A program made the position numbers and the translations under genes. The notes beneath the pieces were generated by a model, which worked only from the letters and a program-made list of their open reading frames with translations, was not told the DNA's origin and made no database searches. Below are positions 27,001 through 33,616 of a DNA stretch of 64,000 nt, one piece after another. Each line of letters opens with the position of its first letter. Position 1 is the first letter of the stretch. Where the stretch lies: NCBI RefSeq assembly GCF_004362855.1, contig NZ_SNXW01000003.1:310001-374000 (forward strand), in the 5' to 3' direction. Source of the DNA: Aquabacterium commune (lineage in GTDB: Bacteria; Pseudomonadota; Gammaproteobacteria; Burkholderiales; Burkholderiaceae_C).

Positions 27001-29871
27001 ACGCAAGACCACGTGCTCTTCCTGCTCGTCCACCACCTGATCTGGGACGGCTGGTCCTTCCAGGTCTTCAACGACGAGCTCTCCGAGCTCTACGCCGCCG
27101 CGCTGGCGGGCCGCCCAGCCGAACTGCCCGCCTTGCCGGTCAGCCACGGTGACTTCGCTGCGTGGCACCAGCAATGGATGAGCGGGGAAGAACTGCAACG
27201 CCAGACCGCTTTCTGGCGGGAGCAGTTGACCCCGCTGCCCGCGCCGCTGGCCCTGCCCACCGACCATGTCCGCCCCGCGGTGATGTTGGGTCAAGGTGCT
27301 TCGCTCGTGTTCCGCCTGGACCCTCAGACCACCCAGACGCTCAGGGCTGCAGCGCAAGGCACAGGGCGCACCCTCTTCAGCACCCTGCTGGGCGCCTTCG
27401 GCCTGTTGCTGCACAAACTCACGGGGCAGGACGACCTGGTGATTGGCACCCCGGTCCGCGGTCGTGACCACCCCGAACTGGAGTCGCTGATCGGCTTCTT
27501 CGTCAACACGCTGCCCGTGAGGCTGCGCCCTCGCGCCGACGCGACGGTCGGCGAATGGCTTGCGCAGGTGCAGCGCCATGTGATCGACGCCCTGTCGCAC
27601 CCGGACGTCCCCATGGACCACCTGGTCCGCACACTGCGCCCCCCCCGCGACACCAGCCGTTCGCCGCTGTACCAGGCCCTGTTTTCGTACCAGGACGCCC
27701 GCGAGCGCAGCGCCGCGTGGGGCAACTTGACCCACCAGCGCCACGACACCCCCATGGTCGGTGCCGCCCAGGATCTGGGCCTGTGGTGCGTTGAAACGCC
27801 AGACGACATCGAGTTCACGCTCAGCTACGACACCGGCCTGTTCAGCGAAGCCAGCATCCAGCTCTTTGCCGAGCGCCTGTCAGACCTGCTGCACCGCCTG
27901 GGCAGCCTGACCGACACCCGCGTGCTGCACGTGTCCTTGTCGTCCCAGCGCGAGCTTCAAGCCCTGCGGCAGTGGAACGACACCGCCACCGTGTGGCCCG
28001 AAGCCACCAACCTGGTGGACCTGCTGATGCAGCAACAGCACGCCCACAGCAACGACATCGCCCTGAGCCAAGCCGGCGAACGCCCACTCTCCCACGCGGA
28101 GCTCTGGGCCCGCGCCCAGCAGATCGCCCACCACCTGCGCGCGCAAGGCCTGGGCCGCGGCGACCTGGTTGGCGTCTGCATGCCCCGGTGCCCCGACTTG
28201 CTGACCAGCTTGCTGGGTGTGCTGCTGGCCGGAGCCGCCTACGTGCCGCTGGACCCCCACTACCCGGCAGAGCGCCTGGCCCACATGGCCGAAGATGCCC
28301 GTCTGGCCTGGGTCATCAGCCGCTCAGACGCCGTGCACGCCCTGACATGGCCCCGCGACAAGACCCTGCTGACCGACCTCGACGACCTGCGCATCCAGCA
28401 GCAACCCACCACCGCTGGCGCACCCGATGCTCAGCGCGATGCCACCCTGGTCGATCCCGCCTACGTGATCTACACCTCCGGCTCCACCGGCAAGCCCAAG
28501 GGCGTGGTGGTGCCGCATGGCGCCGTGGTGAACTTCCTGCGCAGCATGGCGCGCGAACCCGGGCTGCAAGCCCGCCAGCGCCTGTTGGCCATCACCACAC
28601 TGAGCTTCGACATCTCGGTCCTGGAACTGCTTCTGCCCTTGATGGTGGGCGCCGAAGTGGTGCTGTGCCGTACCGAGGACACCCGGGCCCCCTTCCTGCT
28701 CAAGGCCCTGCTCGAAGACAACATCGACGTCATGCAGGCCACCCCCAGCACCTGGCATGCCTTGATCGATGCGGGCTGGCGTGGCCACGCCGGCTTCACG
28801 GCCCTGGTCGGTGGGGAAGCACTGTCGGCTCGGCTGGCATCGGACCTGCTGACCCGCAGCCAAGCCGTCTGGAACATGTACGGCCCCACGGAAACCACGG
28901 TGTGGTCCACCTGCTGGCAGGTCAAAAGCCCCGAGCAAGGCGTGCGGATTGGCCAGCCCATTGCCAACACGCAAGTCCACATCCTCGACGCGATGGGCCA
29001 GCCTTGCCCCATCGGCTGCCCGGGCGAGCTCTGCATCGGCGGCGATGGCGTGACCTTGGGCTACCTCTACCGCCCAGAACTCACCGCCGAACGCTTTGTG
29101 CAAGACCCGTTCCAGTCGAAGCCAGGCGCCCGCCTCTACCGCACGGGCGATCTGGCCCGCTGGTGTGCCGACGGCGAACTCGAGCACCTGGGGCGCCTGG
29201 ACCACCAGGTCAAGGTCCGCGGCCACCGCATCGAACTCGGGGAAATCGAAGCGGCGCTGCTTGCCATCCCCGCCCTGTCGCAAGCCGTGGCAGTGACACG
29301 CGAGGACCATCCGGGCGATGTCCGCCTGGTGGCTTACGCCGTGCCCACCGACCGGCAGGCACCCCCTGCAGACACGCAGACCCTGAAGGCGCAGCTCGCC
29401 CTGACCCTGCCGGACCACATGCTGCCCCAGCACATCGTGCTGCTGGACGCGCTGCCCCTGCTGCCCAACGGCAAGGTGGACCGCGCAGCGTTGCCGCGCC
29501 CAGCGGCAGCCCCCGCCAACCACCCGGCGACCGCCGAGTCCAAACGCCATCCAACCACCCCGCTGGCCCAGGCCATGGCCAGCATCTGGCGGGAATTGCT
29601 CGACACCGAAGACGTCGGCCTGGACGACAACTTCTTCAACCTGGGCGGCCATTCCTTGCTGGCCATGCGGGCCGTGACCGAGATCAAGCACCGCACCGGC
29701 GTGACGATCAACGTGCGGCGCTTGATCTTCGAAACCCTTGGACAACTGGCCGCCACCGATGCCCCCGCCACCCTGGCTGATGCGCCAGCTGCGCGCCAGC
29801 CCGAAGCGCCGAGCAGCCCAGCCCGCAGCACCGCCCGAGAAGGCTGGCTCAGCCGATGGCTGGGCCGATGA
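15010..29871 (+). CDS. hybrid NRPS/PKS megasynthase: A-T-KS-AT-ACP-AMT-C-A-T-C-T-C-A-T
   Basis: One 4,953-residue protein. Domains by rough residue range: A1 20-545 (FTSGSTG near 166, K535); T1 570-640 (S598); KS 660-1095 (C831, H967, H1007); AT 1200-1490 (S1296, HAFH 1392-1395, the malonyl-CoA type); ACP 1590-1665 (S1621); class III aminotransferase 1765-2225 (PLP Lys 2057); C1 2245-2660; A2 2685-3185; T2 S3248; C2 3310-3750; T3 S3812; C3 3870-4310; A3 4325-4840; T4 S4882. By comparison with the GrsA pocket, A1 reads D-V-Q-Y-V-A-H-V-V (proline type); A2 and A3 both read D-I-L-Q-L-G-M-V-W (glycine type). The PKS module has no ketoreductase, which fits an aminotransferase acting on a beta-keto thioester as in mycosubtilin synthetase. 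C2-T3 has no A domain and there is no C-terminal thioesterase. Linkers are Ala/Pro/Ser/Thr-rich. The stop overlaps the next gene (ATGA). Confidence 0.95.
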   Translation: MTSIQHLPGMPPAAHSTNPLPFCQIRQALRQTAARQPDAIALEGLGVCWTYQALAAHVSQRHDAWLAAGLRPGQRLGIAATRSADTIVSILAAIEAGLAYVPLDLSYPAERLQAMLQDAQVRAVVGEASALQSLRALVPDLPTLAAPAPVSVPPHADTGDLAYVLFTSGSTGRPKGVAMGCQPLAHLIGWHVAHPRLGQAARTLQFAPLSFDVHFQEIASTVATGGTLVLVSDEARRDPARLHQALAEMQVSRLYLPYVALQMLAQADAEAVASTDGAPLHLQDVVSAGEQLQITPDIRALFARQHGAVLHNHYGPTESHVVTAHELAGDPQAWPDIPPIGQALPHVAVWLRPVADNNGTGEDAKQAAAAQANTVQNGGAATEGELLLGGDCLAAGYLGRADLSGERFLDAVDDHPGRWYVTGDLVRMDASGVLTYLGRADQQLKVDGFRIEPGDIELALMAHPTLQDAVVTAPQDADGSRVLTAHVVLRPGAQADASAPPVAEWRHWLRSRVPEYMIPVRFAVLARLPTTPSGKIDRRGLPPVALNTHAGTQAGTSLPQSANAAGRPGDVIRAVWQELLGLPQLDDDAQLFDLGARSLMVMRFVARMKEAGIKLSVADVYDRPSVSGLTALATRGSGPSAATRKAGGQVGGQAGGHTGEGMAIVGMAVRVDDAHDLDTFWQHLLDGKEAIRRFRSEDIDPSVPEALRSQPNFVAARGVLSDADCFDAGFFGISAREARLLDPQQRIFLELCWTGLEHAGIDPTRSADRVGVYAGVANNGYLPAMRAEDPGLIAQAGEFTTMLANEKDYVATRVAHRLNFHGPAVAVHTACSTSLVAVAQAWHALAQGQCDVALAGGVTVIVPQAGGYLHVEGGMESADGRCRPFDAQASGTVFGSGGGVVVLKRLSQALADGDTVYGVIQGVGLNNDGGDKASFTAPSVSGQAQAIRMALAHAEVDARSIGYVEAHGTGTALGDPIEVAALTRAWSEDTADTGFCLLGSVKGHVGHLVAAAGVLGLIKATMALHRECVPGTLHFEQPNPQIDFASTPFHVSAQAQAWPRADAGDASGATPRRAAVSSFGVGGTNAHVIVQEAPAAALRNVQAPAETDQPDQPASLQLLPLSAKHPDALRQRAADLARHLQEVQHRQPALTLSAVAATLMRGRQAMPLRTSVVASTVAEAIEALQKVQGHSTSLRTPRLVFLFPGQGSQHPGMARGLCEALPAFQEAFEQCLAAAPEALAQTLRHLLTQASPDDAQAAEALAETRHAQPALFAVSYALGAWLDSLGLKPQAMIGHSIGEYAAACHAGVMDVGDAMRAVIARGEAMFAQPGGAMLAVRTDANTLTALLPATVDIAALNAPQLTVIAGPHADIAAVATTLEARDIGVTRLKVSHAFHSASMDGALPRVHAALAQARLQPPQVTVYSCISGAPLRADEAIDPGYWARQVRAPVAFSRAVLAEQAQGQTVFVEVGPGQALTALLRQHRDGSAPPSPTVPLLSSAQAAVQSTTQGTVRSTHEPARHAMQALGQLWAIGADIAWPVPAQSPRLALPSYPFRRDVHWFTRSAAATAHISPSSSPSLPLAMNRLPRIEQEIARILSEVAGLPPESAQRDATFVDLGLDSLSLTQATLEFEKTFGIKLRFRRLLEDLDTLAKLATFFDGQLPADRFAPPAAVAFTAPAAPLAPVPVAAAMPAAGDNALQQLIQQQMQLMSQQLALMSGQAAVQPHTAVPAPVPATLAQAAPPALVAPAHAEQPGKNALLEKPFGASARIVLSAQNDVTPAQQQWIDDFIQRYNARTGRSKAFSQAHRKVMSDPRVVTGFNPLWKDLVYPIVADRSEGARIWDIDGNAYIDLLSCFGANLLGYKPAEVTQAMIEQLQRGIEVGPQHPMAAEVAQLISDLTGMERVAFCNTGSEAVMGAMRMARTVTGRKKIAIFNNSYHGIFDEVIVRGTKQLRSLSAAPGILANAVENILVLDYDSTESLEVLRQCAHELAAIMIEPIQNKYPTLQPTAFVKQLREIATQGGAALIFDEVVTGFRVAPGGAQEFYGVRADIATYGKIIGGGLPFAAIAGGSLWMDALDGGHWQYGDDSYPEAGVTYFAGTFVRHPLALAAARATLQHLKRGGHALYQTLNARTQRMADKLNAAFAARNAPVKAVHCATLWRLSWDDNTRHISLFYYLARFHGLHLYEQFGHFVTEAMSDADTDLIADTFIRVLDELMAQGLIAAREGGVPLAHTSTSTSISTSASATSSALAPGQTERWLAAMYDPAARLALNESFCVTLKGQVNAAALKQALQDVLQRHDAFKLSFDLDQPRQTRHADTQVPIAEIDLRAWPDGDQALDQHAWQASATDFPLDQAPLARASILSLADGRVVVHVVASHLVFDGWASSVFNAELAQAYRARSQGQAPQWSPAASPLQFADAEHARFAGADGQASVSHWKQVLQDLPPAVALGDRAPTGPRTFAADTVRARIDGTALLQLKAQAKAHDATLFQWLLQSVADFIAQESGQRDIVVSIPYAAQSLARHAPLLADGVLDLPLRLQTREGESVSERVRRTKGALMDAMDHPLMTQGTAARALGLQAEGSRPALTSIYFNLNPKVDLSAWAPLEATMHEGRKRGLLSEVFFNFYEQPDALTLDLHHSTEYLSPARAQALVDRLMDLLAPANASPQMALDARLRAWNQTDRALASPARVEAWLSHQAQRSPSSTAIVTHEGSLSHQALASQSNRIGRMLQSLGVGPGHRVGISLPRGRHLLPALLGVLKSGAAYVPMDPGFPAERLQMMAQDAALSRVITHSSCAHASGLPDAMQLQLDRDAALLDALSDAPLPPQTDAEAPAYVIYTSGSTGRPKGVAVPHRAVCNFLASMAREPGLQASDRLLAVTTLSFDIAVLELLLPLHVGGTVVLATRDQAMDGEALMALAAQQGVTVMQATPTTWHLLLDAGWQPPRGFRALVGGEPLPAALAAALLAKGCDVWNMYGPTETTVWSTLSHVTDPAAKICIGRPIDNTQVWVLDEALRPLPIGAEGELCIGGEGVALGYDGRPDLTAERFVTLPWAPGASRPVYRTGDLGRWREDGQLEHLGRMDFQVKIRGYRIELGEIEAQLEQLAGVSRAVVVALEITPGDMALVGYVVPQAGAALDTAALRSALRQTLPDYMVPRTVLALPTLPLLPNNKIDRKALPVPAAAIAVTAAAEPTPAATASTPASASTSTPGPAAQAIDTVAREMGQLLGRERLADTDHFFEQGGHSLMAAKLSASLAKALGQRPGLRLIFDNPTPRQLGQALWQMTAFQPAVTSTGPDTADTIPIRADQSTAPLSQMQERVWFLENLTPGTVVHSIPTGHRLLGPLNVEAFNRAWQLLVQRQSVLRTVVERGPEGDVQRILPELPFSLIPFDDFSQLPPDERKPAMNKVIAQLVETPYDLEKGPLFTARLFRLSPDEHGLLFQAHHLVWDAWSFDLLYVDLPELYSACLEGREPHLPPLTVSYGDFAAWHNAWMAGPELQRQLGYWREQLTPLPPPLAFPIDHPRPPVMSGRGGSFQFNLAKDITDALRAQAQQNGRTLYITLLAAYALALHRVSKQDDFVIGTPVRGREQPALEHLMGFFVNMLPLRMQPRADMTLADWLAAVHRQVVDAFSYPDVPFDHLVHVMQVPRDRSRPPIHQVSFSYQDVRERTTRWGNVDHQRMPTPMLGAAQDLALWCVETRNHVEFVFTFNADVLETASVGHFAKSLEQLLRDVVTDPDRPLSGYDFSPGSVQTDATPALNAPPTAPAAAASPAAKGSSLEETIAEVWRGLLGLPQFLLDDDFFDRGGHSLLVMRAVTQIRARTGQSVTVHTIFDNPTPRKLAQALGGHAGVLPTPPSDPGPVIPHRPEQDTAPLSQMQQRVWYLENLNPHGVAHNIPSAHRLIGPLDTDALNQAWQQLVTRQAALRTVIERTPTGDRQRILPAQGASAIALEDLSALSQHEREAALNARIAALSREPFDLEKGPLVALRLFKLGTQDHVLFLLVHHLIWDGWSFQVFNDELSELYAAALAGRPAELPALPVSHGDFAAWHQQWMSGEELQRQTAFWREQLTPLPAPLALPTDHVRPAVMLGQGASLVFRLDPQTTQTLRAAAQGTGRTLFSTLLGAFGLLLHKLTGQDDLVIGTPVRGRDHPELESLIGFFVNTLPVRLRPRADATVGEWLAQVQRHVIDALSHPDVPMDHLVRTLRPPRDTSRSPLYQALFSYQDARERSAAWGNLTHQRHDTPMVGAAQDLGLWCVETPDDIEFTLSYDTGLFSEASIQLFAERLSDLLHRLGSLTDTRVLHVSLSSQRELQALRQWNDTATVWPEATNLVDLLMQQQHAHSNDIALSQAGERPLSHAELWARAQQIAHHLRAQGLGRGDLVGVCMPRCPDLLTSLLGVLLAGAAYVPLDPHYPAERLAHMAEDARLAWVISRSDAVHALTWPRDKTLLTDLDDLRIQQQPTTAGAPDAQRDATLVDPAYVIYTSGSTGKPKGVVVPHGAVVNFLRSMAREPGLQARQRLLAITTLSFDISVLELLLPLMVGAEVVLCRTEDTRAPFLLKALLEDNIDVMQATPSTWHALIDAGWRGHAGFTALVGGEALSARLASDLLTRSQAVWNMYGPTETTVWSTCWQVKSPEQGVRIGQPIANTQVHILDAMGQPCPIGCPGELCIGGDGVTLGYLYRPELTAERFVQDPFQSKPGARLYRTGDLARWCADGELEHLGRLDHQVKVRGHRIELGEIEAALLAIPALSQAVAVTREDHPGDVRLVAYAVPTDRQAPPADTQTLKAQLALTLPDHMLPQHIVLLDALPLLPNGKVDRAALPRPAAAPANHPATAESKRHPTTPLAQAMASIWRELLDTEDVGLDDNFFNLGGHSLLAMRAVTEIKHRTGVTINVRRLIFETLGQLAATDAPATLADAPAARQPEAPSSPARSTAREGWLSRWLGR

Positions 29872-30680
29872 GCGCGTTTGACATGACACCCTTTTTTTTC
29901 GGCCCCACGGAGCGTCGGCTCTATGGTGTGTACCACCCGCCCGCCCCCGCCCAACGCACAGCACAGCAAGTGCTCCTGTGCCCGCCCTTCGGCCAAGAGG
30001 CCGTCCGGGTCCAGCTGCTGCACCGTTTGCTGGCGGATCAACTCGCACGCCAAGGCATCCACGTGATGCGCTTTGACTACCACGGCACGGGAGAGTCAGC
30101 GGGTGCCGACGCCGATGCCACCCTGACCGAGTGGTGCGATGACATCCTCACGGCCCACGACGAACTGAGCCGGCGCACCCGTGCGCACAGCACCACCTGG
30201 CTGGGCAGCCGCCTCGGGGGCACCCTGGCCATGATGGCATCCAGCATGGGCAAGGGCACACCAGAGCGCATCGTGCTGTGGGAGCCCATCCTGGACGGCC
30301 CACGCTACCTCCATGAATTGGGCAAGGCCCACGCTCAACACAGCTTTTCACCGTTCATCCATGCCCAACGTCCTGCCGAGCAGGTGAAAGACGAAGTCCT
30401 GGGCTTCGCGGTCAGCGAAACATGGATCCGGCAACTGCAAGCCGTGGGAGCGGCGCAGCTGAACCCGACCTGCGCCGAGGTCTGCGTGCACATTGCCTCA
30501 CAGGAGGGTGCAGTCACCCTGGGCCTGGCCAAGCGCTTGCAAGCCCGAGGCGTGGCGTGGCAGCACCTGAACACGCCGACCCGCATCGACTGGTTCCAGG
30601 AGGAAGCCAGGGGAAGCACTGTCGCACCACCTGAACTGCTGCGCCTGCTCGCATTTGCTGCCACGGGAGCTGCGGCATGA
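29868..30680 (+). CDS. alpha/beta-hydrolase-fold protein with Arg at the nucleophile position (exosortase hydrolase-2-like)
   Basis: A 270-residue alpha/beta-hydrolase-like protein. An oxyanion-strand region (VLLCPPFGQE), a FDYHGTGES segment and a nucleophile-elbow-like GSRLGG are visible. Aligning the last with GxSxGG puts Arg115 where the catalytic Ser should be. From memory, the same GxRxG signature occurs in hydrolase 2 of the exosortase A (PEP-CTERM) gene sets (TIGR03101-like). It may therefore be a non-classical enzyme or a scaffold. Its start overlaps the megasynthase stop and its end overlaps the next gene, both as ATGA, so all three are tightly coupled. Given the missing thioesterase, a role in product release or editing is an inference. 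Confidence 0.7.
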   Translation: MSAFDMTPFFFGPTERRLYGVYHPPAPAQRTAQQVLLCPPFGQEAVRVQLLHRLLADQLARQGIHVMRFDYHGTGESAGADADATLTEWCDDILTAHDELSRRTRAHSTTWLGSRLGGTLAMMASSMGKGTPERIVLWEPILDGPRYLHELGKAHAQHSFSPFIHAQRPAEQVKDEVLGFAVSETWIRQLQAVGAAQLNPTCAEVCVHIASQEGAVTLGLAKRLQARGVAWQHLNTPTRIDWFQEEARGSTVAPPELLRLLAFAATGAAA

Positions 30681-31516
30681 CCGAACACATCCTGAGCTTC
30701 GGCCCCGCCAACCGCCTGGTGGGCACGCTCATCCAACCGACCGGAGAGCCCCGCGCCACAGCCATCCTGCTGCTCAATGCGGGCGTGATCCCGCGCATGG
30801 GACCACACCGCATCAACGTCAAACTGGCACGCGAACTGGCATCGCAGGGCTTCACCGTGCTGCGCATGGACCTGTCAGGGCTGGGTGACAGCCTGCCCAG
30901 CGATGCGGCGCTCACCTTCGAGCAACAGGCCGTGTCCGACCTGAAGGCCGCCATGGACCACTTGCAGCGCCTCACATCCGTCCAGCAATTTGCGCTGGCC
31001 GGCATTTGCTCTGGAGCCCACCACGGCATTGCCGCGGCCATTGCCGACGAGCGCCTCAAGGCCCTGTGGCTCATGGACACCCATGCCTACCCGACGCGCA
31101 AAACACTGTGGGTGCGCGCGCGCCGCCAGTTGCAGCTGGATTTCACCGGCACCCTGGCACGCTGGACAAAGAAGGCTGCGCAGTTGCTCACCTCGCGCCT
31201 GCGCCCTGCCCCCACGGCACAGCGTGAGCAGGCTTTGCTCAACGACAATGCCTACCCCACGCCACCCAAAGCCGAGTTCGCACAGCGCATCCAGGCGCTG
31301 ATCGACCGGCAGGTTCGCCTGCAACTGGTGTACTCCGGCGACATGTTCTGGCGCTACAACCACGACAGCCAGTGGCGGGATGCGTTCCGCGGCCACGGCG
31401 CCGTCGCCACGGTGCCCTGCGACCTCTTGCCCGACATGGACCACACAGCCACGACCCTGCATGCACAACGCCGATTGATCGGGTCGGTGACCCGGTTTGC
31501 CGCCCTCCTCGCCTGA
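30677..31516 (+). CDS. alpha/beta hydrolase with Cys nucleophile (exosortase hydrolase-1-like)
   Basis: A 279-residue alpha/beta-hydrolase-fold protein. The elbow motif is GICSGA, which places Cys111 at the usual Ser position; His256 in DMDHTAT is the likely catalytic histidine, and LRMDLSGLGDS is typical of the fold. Cys-type elbows occur in exosortase-associated hydrolase 1 proteins (TIGR03100-like) and in some thioesterases of assembly lines. It overlaps the preceding GxRxG gene by four bases, repeating the paired arrangement of hydrolases 1 and 2 in exosortase loci. Acting on a carrier-bound thioester in place of an integral thioesterase is a reasonable inference but not shown by the sequence. 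Confidence 0.72.
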   Translation: MTEHILSFGPANRLVGTLIQPTGEPRATAILLLNAGVIPRMGPHRINVKLARELASQGFTVLRMDLSGLGDSLPSDAALTFEQQAVSDLKAAMDHLQRLTSVQQFALAGICSGAHHGIAAAIADERLKALWLMDTHAYPTRKTLWVRARRQLQLDFTGTLARWTKKAAQLLTSRLRPAPTAQREQALLNDNAYPTPPKAEFAQRIQALIDRQVRLQLVYSGDMFWRYNHDSQWRDAFRGHGAVATVPCDLLPDMDHTATTLHAQRRLIGSVTRFAALLA

Positions 31517-31528
31517 CGCTCAGCCACC

Positions 31529-32398
31529 ATGACACCCTGCTTCGCCGACGACCTCCAAAGCGCGCTGCTGGACCGGCAGCCGTTCAAGTTCCACCACAAG
31601 CTGCTGGGTCACCCTGCCTTGGCGCTGGACAACCTCTCGCGCGTGCTGCCCAAGCTGCCGCCGCAGCAAGTGATGTACTCGAAAGGCCTGCTCGATGTGG
31701 AAGCGGACTTCGAATCCACCTTCCGCAAAAAGCCCCAAGACCGCTCGCTGGAAGAAACCATCGAGTCCATCCGGACCCGTGACTCCTACATCATGGTGCG
31801 CTCCCCCGAGACCGACCCATCCTTCCTTGACCTGTACCAGTCGCTGTGCTCCGAGGTGTCATCCCTGATGAAATCGCGCGGGGTCGGTGACATGCCCGTG
31901 GGCGCGCAGCTCTACCTGTTCATCGCCTCGCCGAACAGCGTGACGCCCTTCCACATCGACCGTTACTCGACCTTCCTGATGCAGTTCCGCGGCAGCAAGA
32001 CGGTGACCGTCGCCCAGCCCTGGGATGACCGCGTGGTCTCGCAGCCAGACCGCGAGGCCTACGTCGTGCGCCAGAACACCAAGCTGCCGTGGTCACCACA
32101 AACCGACCAGATCTCCACCGCCTTCGAATTCAGCCCCGGTGAGGCGCTTCACATCCCCTTCGTGGCCGGCCACCATGTGCGCAACGGCCCCGAAGACGTG
32201 TCGATTTCCATGTCCATCATCTTCAACACCCGCGAGAGCATCCGCTGGCGCGATGCCCTGTCCTTCAACCACGTGATGCGCAAGCAGCTGCAACGCGTGC
32301 GCATGGGGCCCGGCAAAGTGGGCCAGTCGGCCTGGCAGGACGCCCTCAAATCGCGCATGTGGCACGGCTATTTGAAGGCACGCGGCTTCGAAGACTGA
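31529..32398 (+). CDS. JmjC/cupin-8-type Fe(II)/2-oxoglutarate-dependent oxygenase
   Basis: This 289-residue protein carries a cupin/JmjC core. TPFHIDRY supplies the HxD iron ligands (His142, Asp144) and the HIPFVAGHH segment supplies the distal histidine (His208, or 215/216). The strand FLMQFRGSKTVTV between them fits the JmjC-like hydroxylase fold. Such enzymes hydroxylate amino-acid side chains, and in biosynthetic clusters they often modify a residue of the product or its carrier-bound precursor. It follows the second hydrolase by 12 bases, so it is most likely in the same operon as the megasynthase. The substrate is unknown. Confidence 0.75.
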   Translation: MTPCFADDLQSALLDRQPFKFHHKLLGHPALALDNLSRVLPKLPPQQVMYSKGLLDVEADFESTFRKKPQDRSLEETIESIRTRDSYIMVRSPETDPSFLDLYQSLCSEVSSLMKSRGVGDMPVGAQLYLFIASPNSVTPFHIDRYSTFLMQFRGSKTVTVAQPWDDRVVSQPDREAYVVRQNTKLPWSPQTDQISTAFEFSPGEALHIPFVAGHHVRNGPEDVSISMSIIFNTRESIRWRDALSFNHVMRKQLQRVRMGPGKVGQSAWQDALKSRMWHGYLKARGFED

Positions 32399-32407
32399 GC
32401 CCTGGGC

Positions 32408-33502
32408 TCACTGCATGTCGAAGCGACCGTCCGGGTCCACGAAGCGAACCAGCTCATCGGTCTCCAGCGGTGGGATGCCCAAGCCCCAGCGCTGGTTGAG
32501 CAAATTCACCAGCGCCTGCGCCCACAAGGCGTTCCATGCGCTGCCGGCGTGGCCATCGCTCAAGGTGGCATGCTGAGGCTCGTCGCCACCGGTGTTGCTG
32601 ACCTCGAAATGACGGCCAAAGCGCACCTTGCGGTAATCGGGCACCCCCGAGACGCGGCGAGACCCCCAGCGCTCGGCAAACCAGGCCTGATCGTCGAAAA
32701 AGGCCATGTTCGCATCCCCCTGCACGATCGCCTTGAGGCCAGCATCGAAGCGCGCCATGCCCTGGTGGATGTTGGCCTGGGCTTGTGCGGATTGCCATCG
32801 CGCGTGGAATTTCTCCCACTCCGCGTTGTTGAAGATGCCAACCAGCACGATGCGCAGATCCGGCCAGGCTGCCCGCAAACTCTGCACGGAGCGTCCGATG
32901 TGCTGCACGCAAGCGTCGATGCGCGCCACGGTCGGGGCATCTCCAGGGTCACGCGACAAAGCGTCCAGGCTCTCCAGATTTCCGAAATCGTTGGTGCCGA
33001 TGCGGATCAGCACCACGCCATGCTGCCAGCGCTCAGGCGCTTCCTGCATCAAGGTCAGCAGGCGAGCCGTCTGGTTCTGAGGGGTTTCGGTGAGGGTGGC
33101 GCAAACCGACCCGGAGTACGCCAGGTTGAAGCGGTGGTCCTGCTTGGCCGGGAAGCGGCCGTCCAGGCCCAGGGCATCCCGCAAGGACGACAGGCGGCGA
33201 TAGCGCGTGCCCCACTCGCCCCACGGACCGGGGTCCAACTGCTCGGCCCGCAAGTGGGCCAGCACCTCGGTCCATTGCCAGCTCCGATGGCGCAATGCAC
33301 CGCCGCGGGCTTCGGGCCGACGGCCGAAGCTCAGGTCATCGTGGTAGGCGTGGCTGTCGGAATCGCCCAGCACGGCAAAGCGAACAGCCTGGCTTTTGGC
33401 AGGCGGCAGCATCGCCAGCCGCAAGCGCTCGTCCAGGCGCAAGAGGATGAACAAAACCGAGAGCAGGAGCACCCCCAGCGTCAGCAAGAAGACCTTTTTC
33501 AC
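32408..33502 (-). CDS. SGNH/GDSL-type hydrolase with N-terminal membrane anchor
   Basis: A 364-residue protein with a hydrophobic N-terminal segment (residues 4-22), probably a signal anchor or signal peptide, and an SGNH core: the GDS nucleophile motif in VLGDSDSHAYHDD, GTND at the block III position, and a C-terminal LSDGHAG with the Asp-x-x-His pair. SGNH enzymes are esterases or acyltransferases, often working on sugars or lipids outside the cytoplasm. It is convergent with the oxygenase gene, only nine bases apart, and divergent from the methyltransferase gene. The start is a GTG. Membership in the biosynthetic cluster is inferred from position only. Confidence 0.75.
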   Translation of the reverse strand: MKKVFLLTLGVLLLSVLFILLRLDERLRLAMLPPAKSQAVRFAVLGDSDSHAYHDDLSFGRRPEARGGALRHRSWQWTEVLAHLRAEQLDPGPWGEWGTRYRRLSSLRDALGLDGRFPAKQDHRFNLAYSGSVCATLTETPQNQTARLLTLMQEAPERWQHGVVLIRIGTNDFGNLESLDALSRDPGDAPTVARIDACVQHIGRSVQSLRAAWPDLRIVLVGIFNNAEWEKFHARWQSAQAQANIHQGMARFDAGLKAIVQGDANMAFFDDQAWFAERWGSRRVSGVPDYRKVRFGRHFEVSNTGGDEPQHATLSDGHAGSAWNALWAQALVNLLNQRWGLGIPPLETDELVRFVDPDGRFDMQ

Positions 33503-33616
33503 GACGTCCTGGCCCCATATCTGTGCCGTTGCGCCCCCGCCCTCAGGGTGCGCAGCGCGCGTTTCGGGTGTATCTTATCTCCCGCCCAAGCACCTCCGCG
33601 AGCCCCCTGATCGACC

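Noticed and set aside
29700-29871. Thioesterase or reductase domain at the megasynthase C-terminus
   Set aside because: After the last carrier domain only a linker of about 35 residues remains; there is no GxSxG or nucleotide-binding motif.
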